NCBI RefSeq assembly: GCF_001190785.1
Contig: NZ_LGSS01000008.1
Span: 81,066 to 145,065 of the forward strand
Direction: 5' to 3'
DNA from: Gottschalkia purinilytica
GTDB taxonomy: Bacteria; Bacillota; Clostridia; Tissierellales; Gottschalkiaceae
DNA: 64,000 nt
The position numbers and the translations under genes were made by a program. This document shows, piece after piece, positions 54,636 through 63,152 of this stretch (positions are counted from its first letter, which is position 1; each line of letters starts with the position of its first letter). Under the pieces are notes generated by a model. It did no database searches. It was not told the origin of the DNA and was given only the letters and a program-made list of their open reading frames with translations.

Positions 54636-54953
54636 ATGAATTTACTAGATGCCCAAAAGCAAGTAAGTAATTTCACTAAAGATAAAGAATTAAAATTAAA
54701 TGTTAATACTAGAATAATCGACTTAGTATCAGAAGTAGGAGAGTTATCAAAAGAAATTTTAAAAGGAACTAACTATGGAAACAAGCCATTTGAAAAAACT
54801 GAAGAATGGGAAAGTGAGATTGGAGATGTGCTTTTTTCTCTTATTTGTATAGCAAATGAAACTAATACTAATTTAAAAGATTGCTTAAGTTATGTTCTTG
54901 ATAAATATGAAAAAAGGTTTATTAATAAAGGTAATTTAGGCTCCGGAAGATAA
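54636..54953 (+). CDS. MazG-like nucleotide pyrophosphohydrolase
   Basis: A 105-residue all-alpha NTP pyrophosphohydrolase. The two metal-binding helices are LVSEVGELSKEI (EVGEL..E) and EIGDVLFSLICI (E..D). It hydrolyses non-canonical or excess nucleoside triphosphates to monophosphates. RBS ATGGAGG lies 6 bases before the ATG. It is monocistronic. Confidence 0.85.
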   Translation: MNLLDAQKQVSNFTKDKELKLNVNTRIIDLVSEVGELSKEILKGTNYGNKPFEKTEEWESEIGDVLFSLICIANETNTNLKDCLSYVLDKYEKRFINKGNLGSGR

Positions 54954-55198
54954 AATTTAATTATACAATATTCCTAAAAAGCGAATTAGAGGTTAAATAA
55001 AAATCATACTCTAAAATCATCTAATATTTCAACATTCAATTAAAACACAGTCAAATAAAAAAATATACAGTTCTTACTATTTTCATAACCACTATGTTAA
55101 AGGAAAAACTATAATAAATTTACAACTTATTTCTTCTAGTCTTCTATTTTTCTGATATAATCGAATGTATCTTATAATTTATTTATGGAGGAATTGAA

Positions 55199-55891
55199 AT
55201 GACTTTAGGTATTATTGTGGCTATGACTGAAGAATTAGAAATAATTCATCAGGAAATGAAAAAAGAAAAAACAGAAGTTCGTGCTAATATGGAATTTCAC
55301 ATAGGTGAACTTTCAGGGAAAAGAGTTGTTGCTGTAATTTGTGGTATAGGTAAGGTAAATGCCGCTGTATGTACACAGATACTAATATCAGAATTTAATG
55401 TAGATAAGGTAGTTAACGTAGGTATTGCTGGTGGAATAGGTAAAGACATTGTTCCTGGAGATATTGTAGTAGCTGAAAATCTAGTACAACATGATGTTGA
55501 TGCCACTTCTTTTGGAGACGAGTATGGACAAGTTCCTAGACTAGATACTTTTGACTTTAAATGTGATAAAGAATTAGTAGAATTGGCTAAAAAAGCTTGT
55601 GAATCTGCAACTAATCATAAGACATATGTAGGTAGAATATTAACTGGTGACCAATTTATTGCATGTCCTGATAAGTTATCATGGTTAGATAGTCAATTTG
55701 GAGGACTTGCATGTGAAATGGAAGGCGGAAGTATAGCTCATGTATGTCATTTAAATAAAATACCTTTTATAGTTATACGTTCAATATCAGATAATGCAAA
55801 TACAGGAGCTCACATGGACTTTGAAAAGTTCAAGTATATAGCAGTTGAAAACTCAAGTAATATATTAAAAACAATGATGAATAATATGTAA
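55199..55891 (+). CDS. mtnN: 5'-Methylthioadenosine/S-adenosylhomocysteine nucleosidase
   Basis: A 230-residue nucleosidase that splits MTA and SAH to adenine plus thioribose or ribosylhomocysteine. GIIVAMTEELEIIHQEM is the N-terminal strand with Glu; the catalytic pair lies at GLACEMEGGSIAHVCHLN and RSISDNANTGAHMDFEKF (Asp). It is convergent with luxS, which uses its product. RBS TGGAGG lies upstream of the ATG. It completes the activated methyl cycle with LuxS. Confidence 0.95.
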   Translation: MTLGIIVAMTEELEIIHQEMKKEKTEVRANMEFHIGELSGKRVVAVICGIGKVNAAVCTQILISEFNVDKVVNVGIAGGIGKDIVPGDIVVAENLVQHDVDATSFGDEYGQVPRLDTFDFKCDKELVELAKKACESATNHKTYVGRILTGDQFIACPDKLSWLDSQFGGLACEMEGGSIAHVCHLNKIPFIVIRSISDNANTGAHMDFEKFKYIAVENSSNILKTMMNNM

Positions 55892-55892
55892 A

Positions 55893-55930
55893 AATAAAAG
55901 CTAGTATTTGAAATACTAGCTTTTATTTAT
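55893..55930. terminator. Bidirectional terminator shared by mtnN and luxS
   Basis: AAATAAAAGCTAGTATTT pairs with AAATACTAGCTTTTATTT. It sits at both 3' ends and separates only 38 bases between stops. Confidence 0.85.
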
Positions 55931-56364
55931 TATATGTTATTTACAAATCCTCTTGCATATTCAATAGCTGCTTCTAATGAATGATCTCTATAGTTTCCAC
56001 ATTGAATTTCATTTGCAGCTGGAATTTCTTTTGTTTCTACTACAAGCTTTAATGCATTAACTAGAGGCTTTTTAATTTCTTCTTCTGTTTTGTCACCCCA
56101 TATAGTAAAATAGAATCCTGTTCTACATCCCATAGGTGATAGATCTATTATTTCTTCTCCTATTCCTTCGTCCCTTAAGTAAACTGCTAGTAAGTGTTCT
56201 AATGTATGTATACCACCTGTTTGCATTTCTCCTTTATTTGGTTGCATAAATCTTAAATCAAACTTTGATACTACATCCCCTTTTTCTCCCTTATATAAAG
56301 ATGCTTTTCTAATATAAGGTGCCTTAACTTTTGTGTGGTCTAACTCAAAACTCTCTACTTTCAT
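55930..56364 (-). CDS. luxS: S-Ribosylhomocysteine lyase
   Basis: A 144-residue LuxS. The HxxEH metal site is HTLEHLLAVYLR (residues ~54-65) and the catalytic Cys lies in GCRTGFYFTIWG. It converts ribosylhomocysteine to homocysteine and DPD, the AI-2 precursor. It is slightly shorter than the usual ~155 residues. Convergent with mtnN, so both steps of SAH salvage are together but transcribed separately. Confidence 0.95.
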   Translation of the reverse strand: MKVESFELDHTKVKAPYIRKASLYKGEKGDVVSKFDLRFMQPNKGEMQTGGIHTLEHLLAVYLRDEGIGEEIIDLSPMGCRTGFYFTIWGDKTEEEIKKPLVNALKLVVETKEIPAANEIQCGNYRDHSLEAAIEYARGFVNNI

Positions 56365-56572
56365 TTTTAACCCTCCCTATTTGTTTATATGTTTAAACAA
56401 TATTCTATCTTAAAACTCGCTTTTTTTAAATACAAATACATCCATAAACTTAGAATATACTATAATATAAAAATAGTATAACATATAAATGCTATACTAT
56501 TCCTATAGTACGTATACTTTATTTGGTCTAAAAATCTATTCTTTTATAATAGAATATATTCATTGTCTTATA

Positions 56573-56965
56573 TTATTTTAATATAACTTTAAAGTCTGGT
56601 GAATTTATAATATGTTTTTTTACCGTACATGAGTCTGTAGCTTTTCTAATAGCTTCCTCATATTTTGAAGGAAAGTTTTCTGGTAATGTAAGCTCCATTT
56701 TAATATCAGAAATCATACCTGTTTCTTCATCACGTTCCGTATCTAAAGATAACTTTAGTCCCTTAGTATCTATGTTTCTACTTTGGCAAAAGCTTAATGC
56801 AGTTACTCCAGTACAAGCTGCTATTGAAGATAAAAACAAGTCAAAAGGCGTTGGAGCTGAACCTCCACCACCTGAATTCACAGGTTGATCAGTATCTACT
56901 GTAAATCCTTTTATATTCGTTTCTAGTTTTTTCCCCCCTGGAAAAGATACTTCTATTAATGACAT
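56573..56965 (-). CDS. OsmC family protein
   Basis: A 130-residue OsmC-type peroxidase-fold protein. The two Cys of the family are in place: SIAACTGVTALSFCQ and DSCTVKKHI. GGGGSAPTPFDLFLSS is the hinge. Members reduce organic hydroperoxides or serve as thiol-dependent stress proteins. It stands alone. Confidence 0.85.
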   Translation of the reverse strand: MSLIEVSFPGGKKLETNIKGFTVDTDQPVNSGGGGSAPTPFDLFLSSIAACTGVTALSFCQSRNIDTKGLKLSLDTERDEETGMISDIKMELTLPENFPSKYEEAIRKATDSCTVKKHIINSPDFKVILK

Positions 56966-57083
56966 ATTACCAACTCCCTAATGTTATAGTTATATAACAT
57001 ATTGTACCCCTTTCCTATATATATAAGCATAGTAAGAATAAGAATTTTACTTTTTATGATAGGATTAATCTTTTCTATAATTT

Positions 57084-59030
57084 TTAACTATCTATTATAC
57101 TAATTAATTCTTCCCACTCATTTAAAAGTTTCTCCAGCTTGTTCTCTATAGATACCTTTTCTTCATATAAAGTATTTAGACTGTCATAGTCTAAAGTATC
57201 TGATATCATTTCTATTTCAATATTTTTTAATCTTATTTCCAAAGACGATATTTCTTCTTCTATATTTTTTAACTTTTTTTCTTTCTTCTTATTTTCAGAC
57301 TTCATCTTTTTATCTTCATAAAAACTTTTATGATTAGTCTTATTAACAGGTTTTTCTTTTATAGTTAACGTACTTTTTAATTCATTCTCTTTTACCTTTG
57401 ACTTATAATACTCATAATTACCATTGTAGTGTTGTAGTTTTCCATTATTTAATTCAACTATACTACTACATATTTGATTTATAAAATATCTATCATGAGA
57501 TACAAAGAAGATACTACCTTCAAACTCACTTAAACATTCTTCCAATACTTCTCTAGAATCAATATCTAAATGATTCGTAGGTTCATCTAGTATAAGCAAA
57601 TTAACTTCATTATACATAAGCTTACATAAACATAGTCTACTTCTTTCTCCTCCCGAAAGATTTTTGACCTTTTTAAATACTTCCTCACCAAAGAACATAT
57701 ATCTTGCTAGATATTCCCTTGCCTTTCCTTCAGTTATAACGATATCTTCTCTAAAGCATTCTAAAACTGTAGCATCTTCGTTTTGAAAAGCTACATTTTG
57801 AGGTAAATAAGCTAACTTAATTGAAGCTCCTAATTCTGCTATACCACTGTCTTGATAATAATCTTCAAAATTAAACCTTTCATCAAAGTTTCTTAAAAGT
57901 ATCTTTAAAAGAGTTGATTTTCCTGTTCCATTTTTCCCTATAAGTGCTACTTTTTCACCGTAAGTTAAAAGAAAGTCTGCATTATCTAGCAAAACCTTAT
58001 CATTAAATCTCTTACATAATTCTTTAACTCTTATAACTTCTTTTCCTGAACGATTTTTTAATTCAACTTCTAGTTTTATATTTTTCTTTTCAGTTTTAGG
58101 TTTTGAAATTCTATCTATTTTATCTAATCGTTTCTGCATACTAGCAGCTCTTCTAAAAAACTTATTATTATCTGCTCTTCTCCCCCATTCTCTTAAATCC
58201 TTAATGGATTTTTCCATTGATTTTATCTTTTTCTGTTGATTTTCATAAGCCTCTAACATTTTCATAATTCTATCATCTTTTTCTTTAACATATTCAGAAT
58301 AGTTTCCTATATATACTGTAGATATCTTATCCTCAATTTCTACGACTTTATTAACAACTCTATCTAGAAAGTATCTATCATGGGATACAATAATAGATAC
58401 TCCTTTATAATCTCTTAGATAGTCTTCAAGCCATTCTATAGAGTTTAAATCTAAATGATTAGAAGGCTCATCTAAAAGTAAAATATCAGGTGCTTCTAGT
58501 AATATCTTACCTAATATTACAGTAGTTTTTTCTCCACCACTTAAACTATTAAAAATTCTTTCTTTAAAGCTATCAGTAATTTTTAGACCATTGCAAATCT
58601 TACTTAGCTTTTCTTCTATTTCATATCCTCCTGATGCTTCAAAGTTTTTTTGAATCTCATCATATTTATATAAAATCTTTTCTAATTCTTTCCCTTGAGA
58701 TAATGCCATTTTATTTTCTAGTAATTTCATTTCTTCTGAGAGCTTATGAATTTCATCAAATGCTAAGTTAAGAACATCTATTACCTTCATATCTTCCTCA
58801 TAACTTGGAATTTGATCTAAATATCCTATAGTTGCTCCTTTTCTTAAAGCAATTTCTCCTTCATCATGATTTTCTATTCCCTCTATTATTTTCAGAAGAG
58901 TACTTTTTCCGCAACCATTTCTTCCTATTAATCCAATTTTTTCTCCACTATACACTTCAAAAGTTATATCTTCTAATACCATTGTAGCTCCATAATATTT
59001 TGAAACTTTGTTTAATGCTAATTCTATCAT
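57084..59030 (-). CDS. ABC-F ATPase, YdiF/CplR-like, leader-regulated
   Basis: A 648-residue protein with two intact ATPase domains: GRNGCGKSTLLK / LSGGEKTTVILGKIL / LLLDEPSNHLD and GKNGTGKSTLLK / LSGGERSRLCLCKLM / LLILDEPTNHLD. The interdomain linker holds LREWGRRADNNKFFRRAAS. The last ~90 residues form a coiled coil (EEISSLEIRLKNIEIEM). It resembles YdiF and clostridial ribosome-protection proteins such as CplR. The upstream leader with an uncoded-by-homology 45-codon peptide and two terminators is like those of antibiotic-induced ABC-F genes. Resistance is inferred, not proven. Confidence 0.85.
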   Translation of the reverse strand: MIELALNKVSKYYGATMVLEDITFEVYSGEKIGLIGRNGCGKSTLLKIIEGIENHDEGEIALRKGATIGYLDQIPSYEEDMKVIDVLNLAFDEIHKLSEEMKLLENKMALSQGKELEKILYKYDEIQKNFEASGGYEIEEKLSKICNGLKITDSFKERIFNSLSGGEKTTVILGKILLEAPDILLLDEPSNHLDLNSIEWLEDYLRDYKGVSIIVSHDRYFLDRVVNKVVEIEDKISTVYIGNYSEYVKEKDDRIMKMLEAYENQQKKIKSMEKSIKDLREWGRRADNNKFFRRAASMQKRLDKIDRISKPKTEKKNIKLEVELKNRSGKEVIRVKELCKRFNDKVLLDNADFLLTYGEKVALIGKNGTGKSTLLKILLRNFDERFNFEDYYQDSGIAELGASIKLAYLPQNVAFQNEDATVLECFREDIVITEGKAREYLARYMFFGEEVFKKVKNLSGGERSRLCLCKLMYNEVNLLILDEPTNHLDIDSREVLEECLSEFEGSIFFVSHDRYFINQICSSIVELNNGKLQHYNGNYEYYKSKVKENELKSTLTIKEKPVNKTNHKSFYEDKKMKSENKKKEKKLKNIEEEISSLEIRLKNIEIEMISDTLDYDSLNTLYEEKVSIENKLEKLLNEWEELISIIDS

Positions 59031-59080
59031 GTATAATTCCTCCTATTTGTATTAAAAATATTAATTTTTTAGCAAAATAA

Positions 59081-59140
59081 AATAAGCCTAATAAAATCCA
59101 TAGAATTTTCTCTAAATCTATGGATAATACTGGCTTATTA
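59081..59140 (-). terminator. Leader terminator 2 before the ABC-F gene
   Basis: AATAAGCC pairs with GGCTTATT, with an inner ATCCATAGA / TCTATGGAT pair. T-rich sequence follows on the minus strand. Its inner arm repeats that of terminator 1, so the two can compete. Confidence 0.65.
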
Positions 59141-59163
59141 GGAATAGCTGTTCTTTTTAAGTA

Positions 59164-59197
59164 TAAAAAAGCTCTATGGAAAATCCATAGAGCTTTA
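59164..59197 (-). terminator. Leader terminator 1 (attenuator) before the ABC-F gene
   Basis: On the minus strand AAAGCTCTATGGA, loop, TCCATAGAGCTTTTTT. It lies about 40 bases after the leader peptide stop. Confidence 0.8.
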
Positions 59198-59234
59198 AAA
59201 TCATTTTTATCTACTAAGAAAGATATAAATAGAC

Positions 59235-59372
59235 TTATGGATTCACACTTATATTAGCAATATACTTAAAAAAGGACAGACTACTCCCGTGAAATGGGAT
59301 ATTTCCATTTTTTGCAATGGAACTACTATACTTTTGTTTTTTGTCTGTCATATTGCTAATATTAAAGTCCAT
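59235..59372 (-). CDS. 45-residue leader peptide of the ABC-F gene
   Basis: An ATG at 59372 has AAAAAAGGAGG 7 bases upstream, among the best RBSs in the window. The frame runs 45 codons, beginning MDFNISNMTDKKQKYSSS and ending YIANISVNP. Bases of codons ~4-10 (AATATTAGCAATATGACAG) can pair with the codon ~31-42 region (CTGTC..ATATTGCTAATAT), so translation would change RNA folding. It is followed by two terminators and the ABC-F gene, typical of drug-sensing ribosome attenuation. Confidence 0.65.
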   Translation of the reverse strand: MDFNISNMTDKKQKYSSSIAKNGNIPFHGSSLSFFKYIANISVNP

Positions 59373-59479
59373 TTTCTATCCTCCTTTTTTATAATATTCA
59401 TATTACTTTATCCTTATTATTACTTTATCATATCGATTTCAATAATGCTACTCTAATTTGTTTTTATTTGTAAAATAAA

Positions 59480-60199
59480 TTAATCTTCTAATTCAATATA
59501 AAGTCTTTTATTGATTTTTCCTTTACTTTTATAATTTACCACTTTTACTTTTCCAACCTCGGTAGTATTTTTTACATGAGTTCCTCCATCTGCTTGATAG
59601 TCTAATCCTTCTATTTCAACTGTTCTAATTTCTCTAATTCCTTCTGGAAGAAGATTTATCTTTGTCCTTATTAAGTCTGGTATTTTAAAAGCCTCTTCTC
59701 TTTCAAGAATATCTATCTTAATACTTCTTCCATTCTCTACTTCTTCATTAATTTTCTTTTCAATTTCTAATATTAATTCTTTATCAAAGTTTTCAAATTC
59801 AAGATCCATTCTTCCCTTTAGTAATTCCATATCACCACCAGTTACCTGTGCCTTATAGTCTCTCCATGCAACGGCAGATAAAATATGCATTGCAGTATGT
59901 GTTCTCATTAGTTTGTATCTACGTTCCCAATCTATTTTTCCTGTACAAGCTTCATTAACTTCAGGAAGTTTTCCATCAATATAATGATATATATGATCAC
60001 CTTTTTTCTTAACTTTTGTAATGGTGTATGTATTTGAAGCTGTTTCCAATACACCTAAATCACAGGGTTGTCCTCCACCACCTGGATAAAAGGCAGTTTT
60101 ATCAAGCACTACAGCATTTTCTTCCTCGTTTACACTAATAATCTTACAATCAAATTCTCTTACATAACTATCTTCTTGAAATATTAATTGGCTACTCAT
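59480..60199 (-). CDS. AlaX-type alanyl-tRNA editing protein
   Basis: A 239-residue editing-domain protein. The metal site is RTHTAMHILSAV (HXXXH) and DYQADGGTHVKNT; it also has the N-terminal FYPGGGGQPCDLG of the AlaRS editing family. It hydrolyses mischarged Ser- or Gly-tRNA(Ala). RBS AAGGAGG lies 8 bases before the ATG. The TrmB-type regulator ends 36 bases upstream, so they form an operon. Confidence 0.92.
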   Translation of the reverse strand: MSSQLIFQEDSYVREFDCKIISVNEEENAVVLDKTAFYPGGGGQPCDLGVLETASNTYTITKVKKKGDHIYHYIDGKLPEVNEACTGKIDWERRYKLMRTHTAMHILSAVAWRDYKAQVTGGDMELLKGRMDLEFENFDKELILEIEKKINEEVENGRSIKIDILEREEAFKIPDLIRTKINLLPEGIREIRTVEIEGLDYQADGGTHVKNTTEVGKVKVVNYKSKGKINKRLYIELED

Positions 60200-60235
60200 T
60201 TCTATTTCCTCCTTATTAAATAATTAATTTAAAAT

Positions 60236-61069
60236 TTATTTGAAATTATTAAATTCTTCCTCTGTATAATTAAAATATTCTTTTCTTACATTATCTAAAA
60301 AATTTTCATACTCTTCTCTTTCATTCTTTGATAATTTATTAGAATAGAGATTAACCATTAAGTCATGAGAAATATAGTCCTCACTCATGTCAACAAAATC
60401 TATATCCTTTGCCCATGTAACCTTACTTTCTTCGCCTCTTGATACGACACCATATATTACATGGACTCCATCAATAGTAACAGTCATATATCTTTCTTTT
60501 TTCTCAGATAAATATCTTTCTATTCTCCTATGTGTAACTAATTCCTTAAAAGGATTATTTCTTCCAAAATATATTCCTTTTACTACAACTCCTCTATTAA
60601 TAGCATTATATAAAGAATGATAAATATCATTTATTTCTTCTTCCCATATTGAAAGAGAGATTCTTTTCGTAGCATCTGATATCAATAAATTTAAATAATC
60701 AATTACTTTATTTCTTCCCTTAATAACAATTAACTTATTATCGCTATTTTCCTCTGAATAAATATTATCAGTATATTGCTCAATATTATCTAGCACGTTA
60801 TCAAAGTTCTGCTTAAATTTTTTTATTAGCAATTTAGGATTAAGGGGTTGATAATAAGTATTTTTATCATCCTTTTCTTCAAATACTATCTGTTTATTTT
60901 TAAGGTTTTCTAATACCTCATATATCCTCGATCTTGGAATACCTGACTTCTTACTTAAGGTATAACCATTAACTGGATAATATTCTAGAAGATTTAAATA
61001 TGCTTTAATCTCATATTCACTTAAGCCAAGCATCTTCATATCTTCAATAATTCCTATATTCTTATTCAT
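60236..61069 (-). CDS. TrmB-family transcriptional regulator
   Basis: A 277-residue regulator. The N-terminal winged helix is seen at LGLSEYEIKAYLNLLEYYPV and GYTLSKKSGIPRSRIYEVLE. A coiled linker and a C-terminal phospholipase-D-like sensor domain (ISLSIWEEEINDIYHSLYNA) follow. Members sense sugars or other ligands. It lies upstream of the AlaX gene and downstream of twin palindromes, so it probably controls itself and AlaX. Confidence 0.85.
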   Translation of the reverse strand: MNKNIGIIEDMKMLGLSEYEIKAYLNLLEYYPVNGYTLSKKSGIPRSRIYEVLENLKNKQIVFEEKDDKNTYYQPLNPKLLIKKFKQNFDNVLDNIEQYTDNIYSEENSDNKLIVIKGRNKVIDYLNLLISDATKRISLSIWEEEINDIYHSLYNAINRGVVVKGIYFGRNNPFKELVTHRRIERYLSEKKERYMTVTIDGVHVIYGVVSRGEESKVTWAKDIDFVDMSEDYISHDLMVNLYSNKLSKNEREEYENFLDNVRKEYFNYTEEEFNNFK

Positions 61070-61198
61070 AAATTTTGTTCACCTATCCTTTTGAGCTTTT
61101 ATTTAACTTATAATTAACCTCAAAATCATTAATATTTACACATGTAACGCTATATATTTTTTATTTATTCTTAGGTAAAACAGAATATGTAGTTACTT

Positions 61199-61235
61199 TA
61201 GTAACTACTATTAGTTGTTATTATAGTAGCTACTA
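61199..61235. promoter_or_regulatory. Twin palindromic operators upstream of the TrmB-type gene
   Basis: TAGTAACTACTA (61199-61210) and the perfect palindrome TAGTAGCTACTA (61224-61235) lie 25 bases apart, centre to centre. Together they also form an 18-pair inverted repeat. They are 130-166 bases before the start. Confidence 0.5.
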
Positions 61236-61262
61236 AAGTAATTGTCAATAAACTACCAATAA

Positions 61263-61304
61263 AAAAATAAACCTTAGATTTCTTAAATCCTTGGTTTATT
61301 TTTT
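61263..61304. terminator. Intrinsic terminator between the toxin and TrmB regions
   Basis: AAATAAACC and inner AGATTT pair with GGTTTATTT and AAATCC/T, with T-runs on both outer sides. Confidence 0.65.
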
Positions 61305-61317
61305 GTTAGTTTTAGAA

Positions 61318-61415
61318 AATAAGATAAGTTCAATAAAATCTATAAAATTTTCCTAGATCCATAGATAATATTGACTTATGAGGGAATAGCTATTCTTTTT
61401 AATTATAGAAATAAC
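61318..61415 (-). repeat. Diverged copy of the ABC-F leader terminator region
   Basis: The segment repeats 59081-59173 in order: AATAAAATCTATAAAATTTT, ATCCATAGATAATATTGACT and GGAATAGCTATTCTTTTTAA match AATAAAATCCATAGAATTTT, ATCTATGGATAATACTGGCT and GGAATAGCTGTTCTTTTTAA. Stem pairings are preserved. No ABC-F gene follows it. Confidence 0.7.
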
Positions 61416-61448
61416 TTTTCTAAATAAAGTTGTAGTATTACATTAATA

Positions 61449-62309
61449 TTAATCTAATTTAATTGTTAAAGTGTCTACTAACGAAGGTGAATCTTTATCT
61501 TCAGTTATATCGTAGACTTTTACTAATAAGTTTCTTCCGTATTCAACCTCAAATTTTCCTTGTCCAATTAACCTTACTGCATATGGATGATGTGGAGACT
61601 TAGTTATTCCATCTAATACACTATCACTTGCTCCTTTATATATATTACCAATGTATTTAACTTCTGGTCTGCTTGGCAATCCATTAATATTAGTTTGAAA
61701 AATAATATTACCCTCTACATCAGCATTTAATTGAACATTTCCAGATGTATGTTTTTGTTCATAGTAAGTATCAACTTTATATATTTTATGAGGCGGAACT
61801 TCAACTGGTTGACGTGGTGATGTTAATGTAAAGGATTCACTAGTTGTATTACTATTAGAACTTGAAAAATTATATTCGAGTTTAATTTCTAATTCACCTT
61901 GAGCAATAAATGGAATTCCGATTTTAGTATTTACATTTGTTCCAAATGTACCTCCATGTGTTGTAGTTGTGGTCCTTGAATTAGTAAAAGTATAACTAAA
62001 TTCATCACTATACAGAGTTTGAGTTTGATCAGTATCGTTATGAAGTGTACTAGAAGCAAAACTTAAAGACCTTGTTTTCGTAACATTTGTAGACTCAAGA
62101 TTCGTACCTGATAATAAAACATTACTATAAGTAAAGTCTGTATAAATAAGATGAAAATTACTTTGTTTATTAAAGTTATCAACAAAAGACCTTACCATAT
62201 TATTAAGTTTGGCATCAATATCTACTATCGATTTCTGTGAATCAGATGAAACTTCTTTTTCTAGCGAGGTACTATCTTCATCATTGCCATCAATAAAATC
62301 TTTTTTCAT
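61449..62309 (-). CDS. ETX/MTX2 aerolysin-type beta-pore-forming toxin homologue
   Basis: A 286-residue protein of the epsilon-toxin/Mtx2 family. The Ser/Thr-rich alternating region FTNSRTTTTTHGGTFGTNVN is the expected membrane-inserting hairpin, and EFSYTFTNS and the strand FTLTSPRQPVEVPPHKIYKV are the family blocks. No signal peptide is visible: the first 30 residues are acidic (MKKDFIDGNDEDSTSLEKEV). Toxins without signal occur as parasporal or lysis-released proteins in spore formers. It lies downstream of a lipoprotein gene on the same strand. Confidence 0.82.
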   Translation of the reverse strand: MKKDFIDGNDEDSTSLEKEVSSDSQKSIVDIDAKLNNMVRSFVDNFNKQSNFHLIYTDFTYSNVLLSGTNLESTNVTKTRSLSFASSTLHNDTDQTQTLYSDEFSYTFTNSRTTTTTHGGTFGTNVNTKIGIPFIAQGELEIKLEYNFSSSNSNTTSESFTLTSPRQPVEVPPHKIYKVDTYYEQKHTSGNVQLNADVEGNIIFQTNINGLPSRPEVKYIGNIYKGASDSVLDGITKSPHHPYAVRLIGQGKFEVEYGRNLLVKVYDITEDKDSPSLVDTLTIKLD

Positions 62310-62409
62310 TCTTATCCCCCCTTATCAATCTTTATTCCATTCCGATTATTACTATATCTATTAGGAAGAGATAAAATTTATGTTATATTTGATACCTTAC
62401 CTATCTCTA

Positions 62410-62988
62410 TCATTTTATTATGTTCCTTTCAACTATTACTCCATCATATGTTCCAGTTGGATTCCATTTTTCATCATATAGTGTAATCTCAAAATCTCCA
62501 TTCAAGAAATTAGATTGACTTTTACTGTTCTTTATAAAGCATAATATATTTCTTTGATACGTTAATTTCGTAATTGGTTCCTCACCAGGAAATTTTACTA
62601 TTGTAGCATAAGTTTTCTTAGCTAAATCATTATTATTTATCGTTAAAATAATATTAGGATTACCTGAATTAACAGAATAAGCATTTATCTTAAAATCATT
62701 GTTTTTATCTATTTTTATCATCTTAATAACTTTAATATCTTTACTTTTACGAATTACTTCAAATTTATTATCATATAAGACAACTGCTGATTTTTTATCT
62801 ATAAATTTTACCTCATTTGGTTTAGGGTTTTGACTCTTAACAAATGATGAAATATCTTTCTCTGAAATTGTCCTATAATTTGTCTTTCCTACTTGATTTA
62901 CTTCTTTATTAATGTATGAACAACCTACGAATATCATTAATAAAGTAATAATCATTAATATAGATTTTGATTTTAATCTTACCTTCAT
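62410..62988 (-). CDS. Small predicted lipoprotein
   Basis: A 192-residue protein with a hydrophobic N-terminus ending IFVGC, a probable lipobox, so it should sit outside the membrane on Cys23. No family recognised; the rest is a soluble beta-rich region (DFEITLYDEKWNPTGTYDG near the end). It lies 100 bases upstream of the toxin-like gene, on the same strand. A connection to it is unproven. Confidence 0.6.
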   Translation of the reverse strand: MKVRLKSKSILMIITLLMIFVGCSYINKEVNQVGKTNYRTISEKDISSFVKSQNPKPNEVKFIDKKSAVVLYDNKFEVIRKSKDIKVIKMIKIDKNNDFKINAYSVNSGNPNIILTINNNDLAKKTYATIVKFPGEEPITKLTYQRNILCFIKNSKSQSNFLNGDFEITLYDEKWNPTGTYDGVIVERNIIK

Positions 62989-63152
62989 ATCTTATTTACT
63001 CCTTCTAAAAATAAAATCATAAAATACTCTTATTTTACAAATAGATGTCTCTATAGATTATATAACAAGTATCTAAGTCAATTATTTCTTTCATAAACAT
63101 AATTATGCTATAATATCATAAAATAGAAAATAAGAAAGGGCGGGGAATAAAA

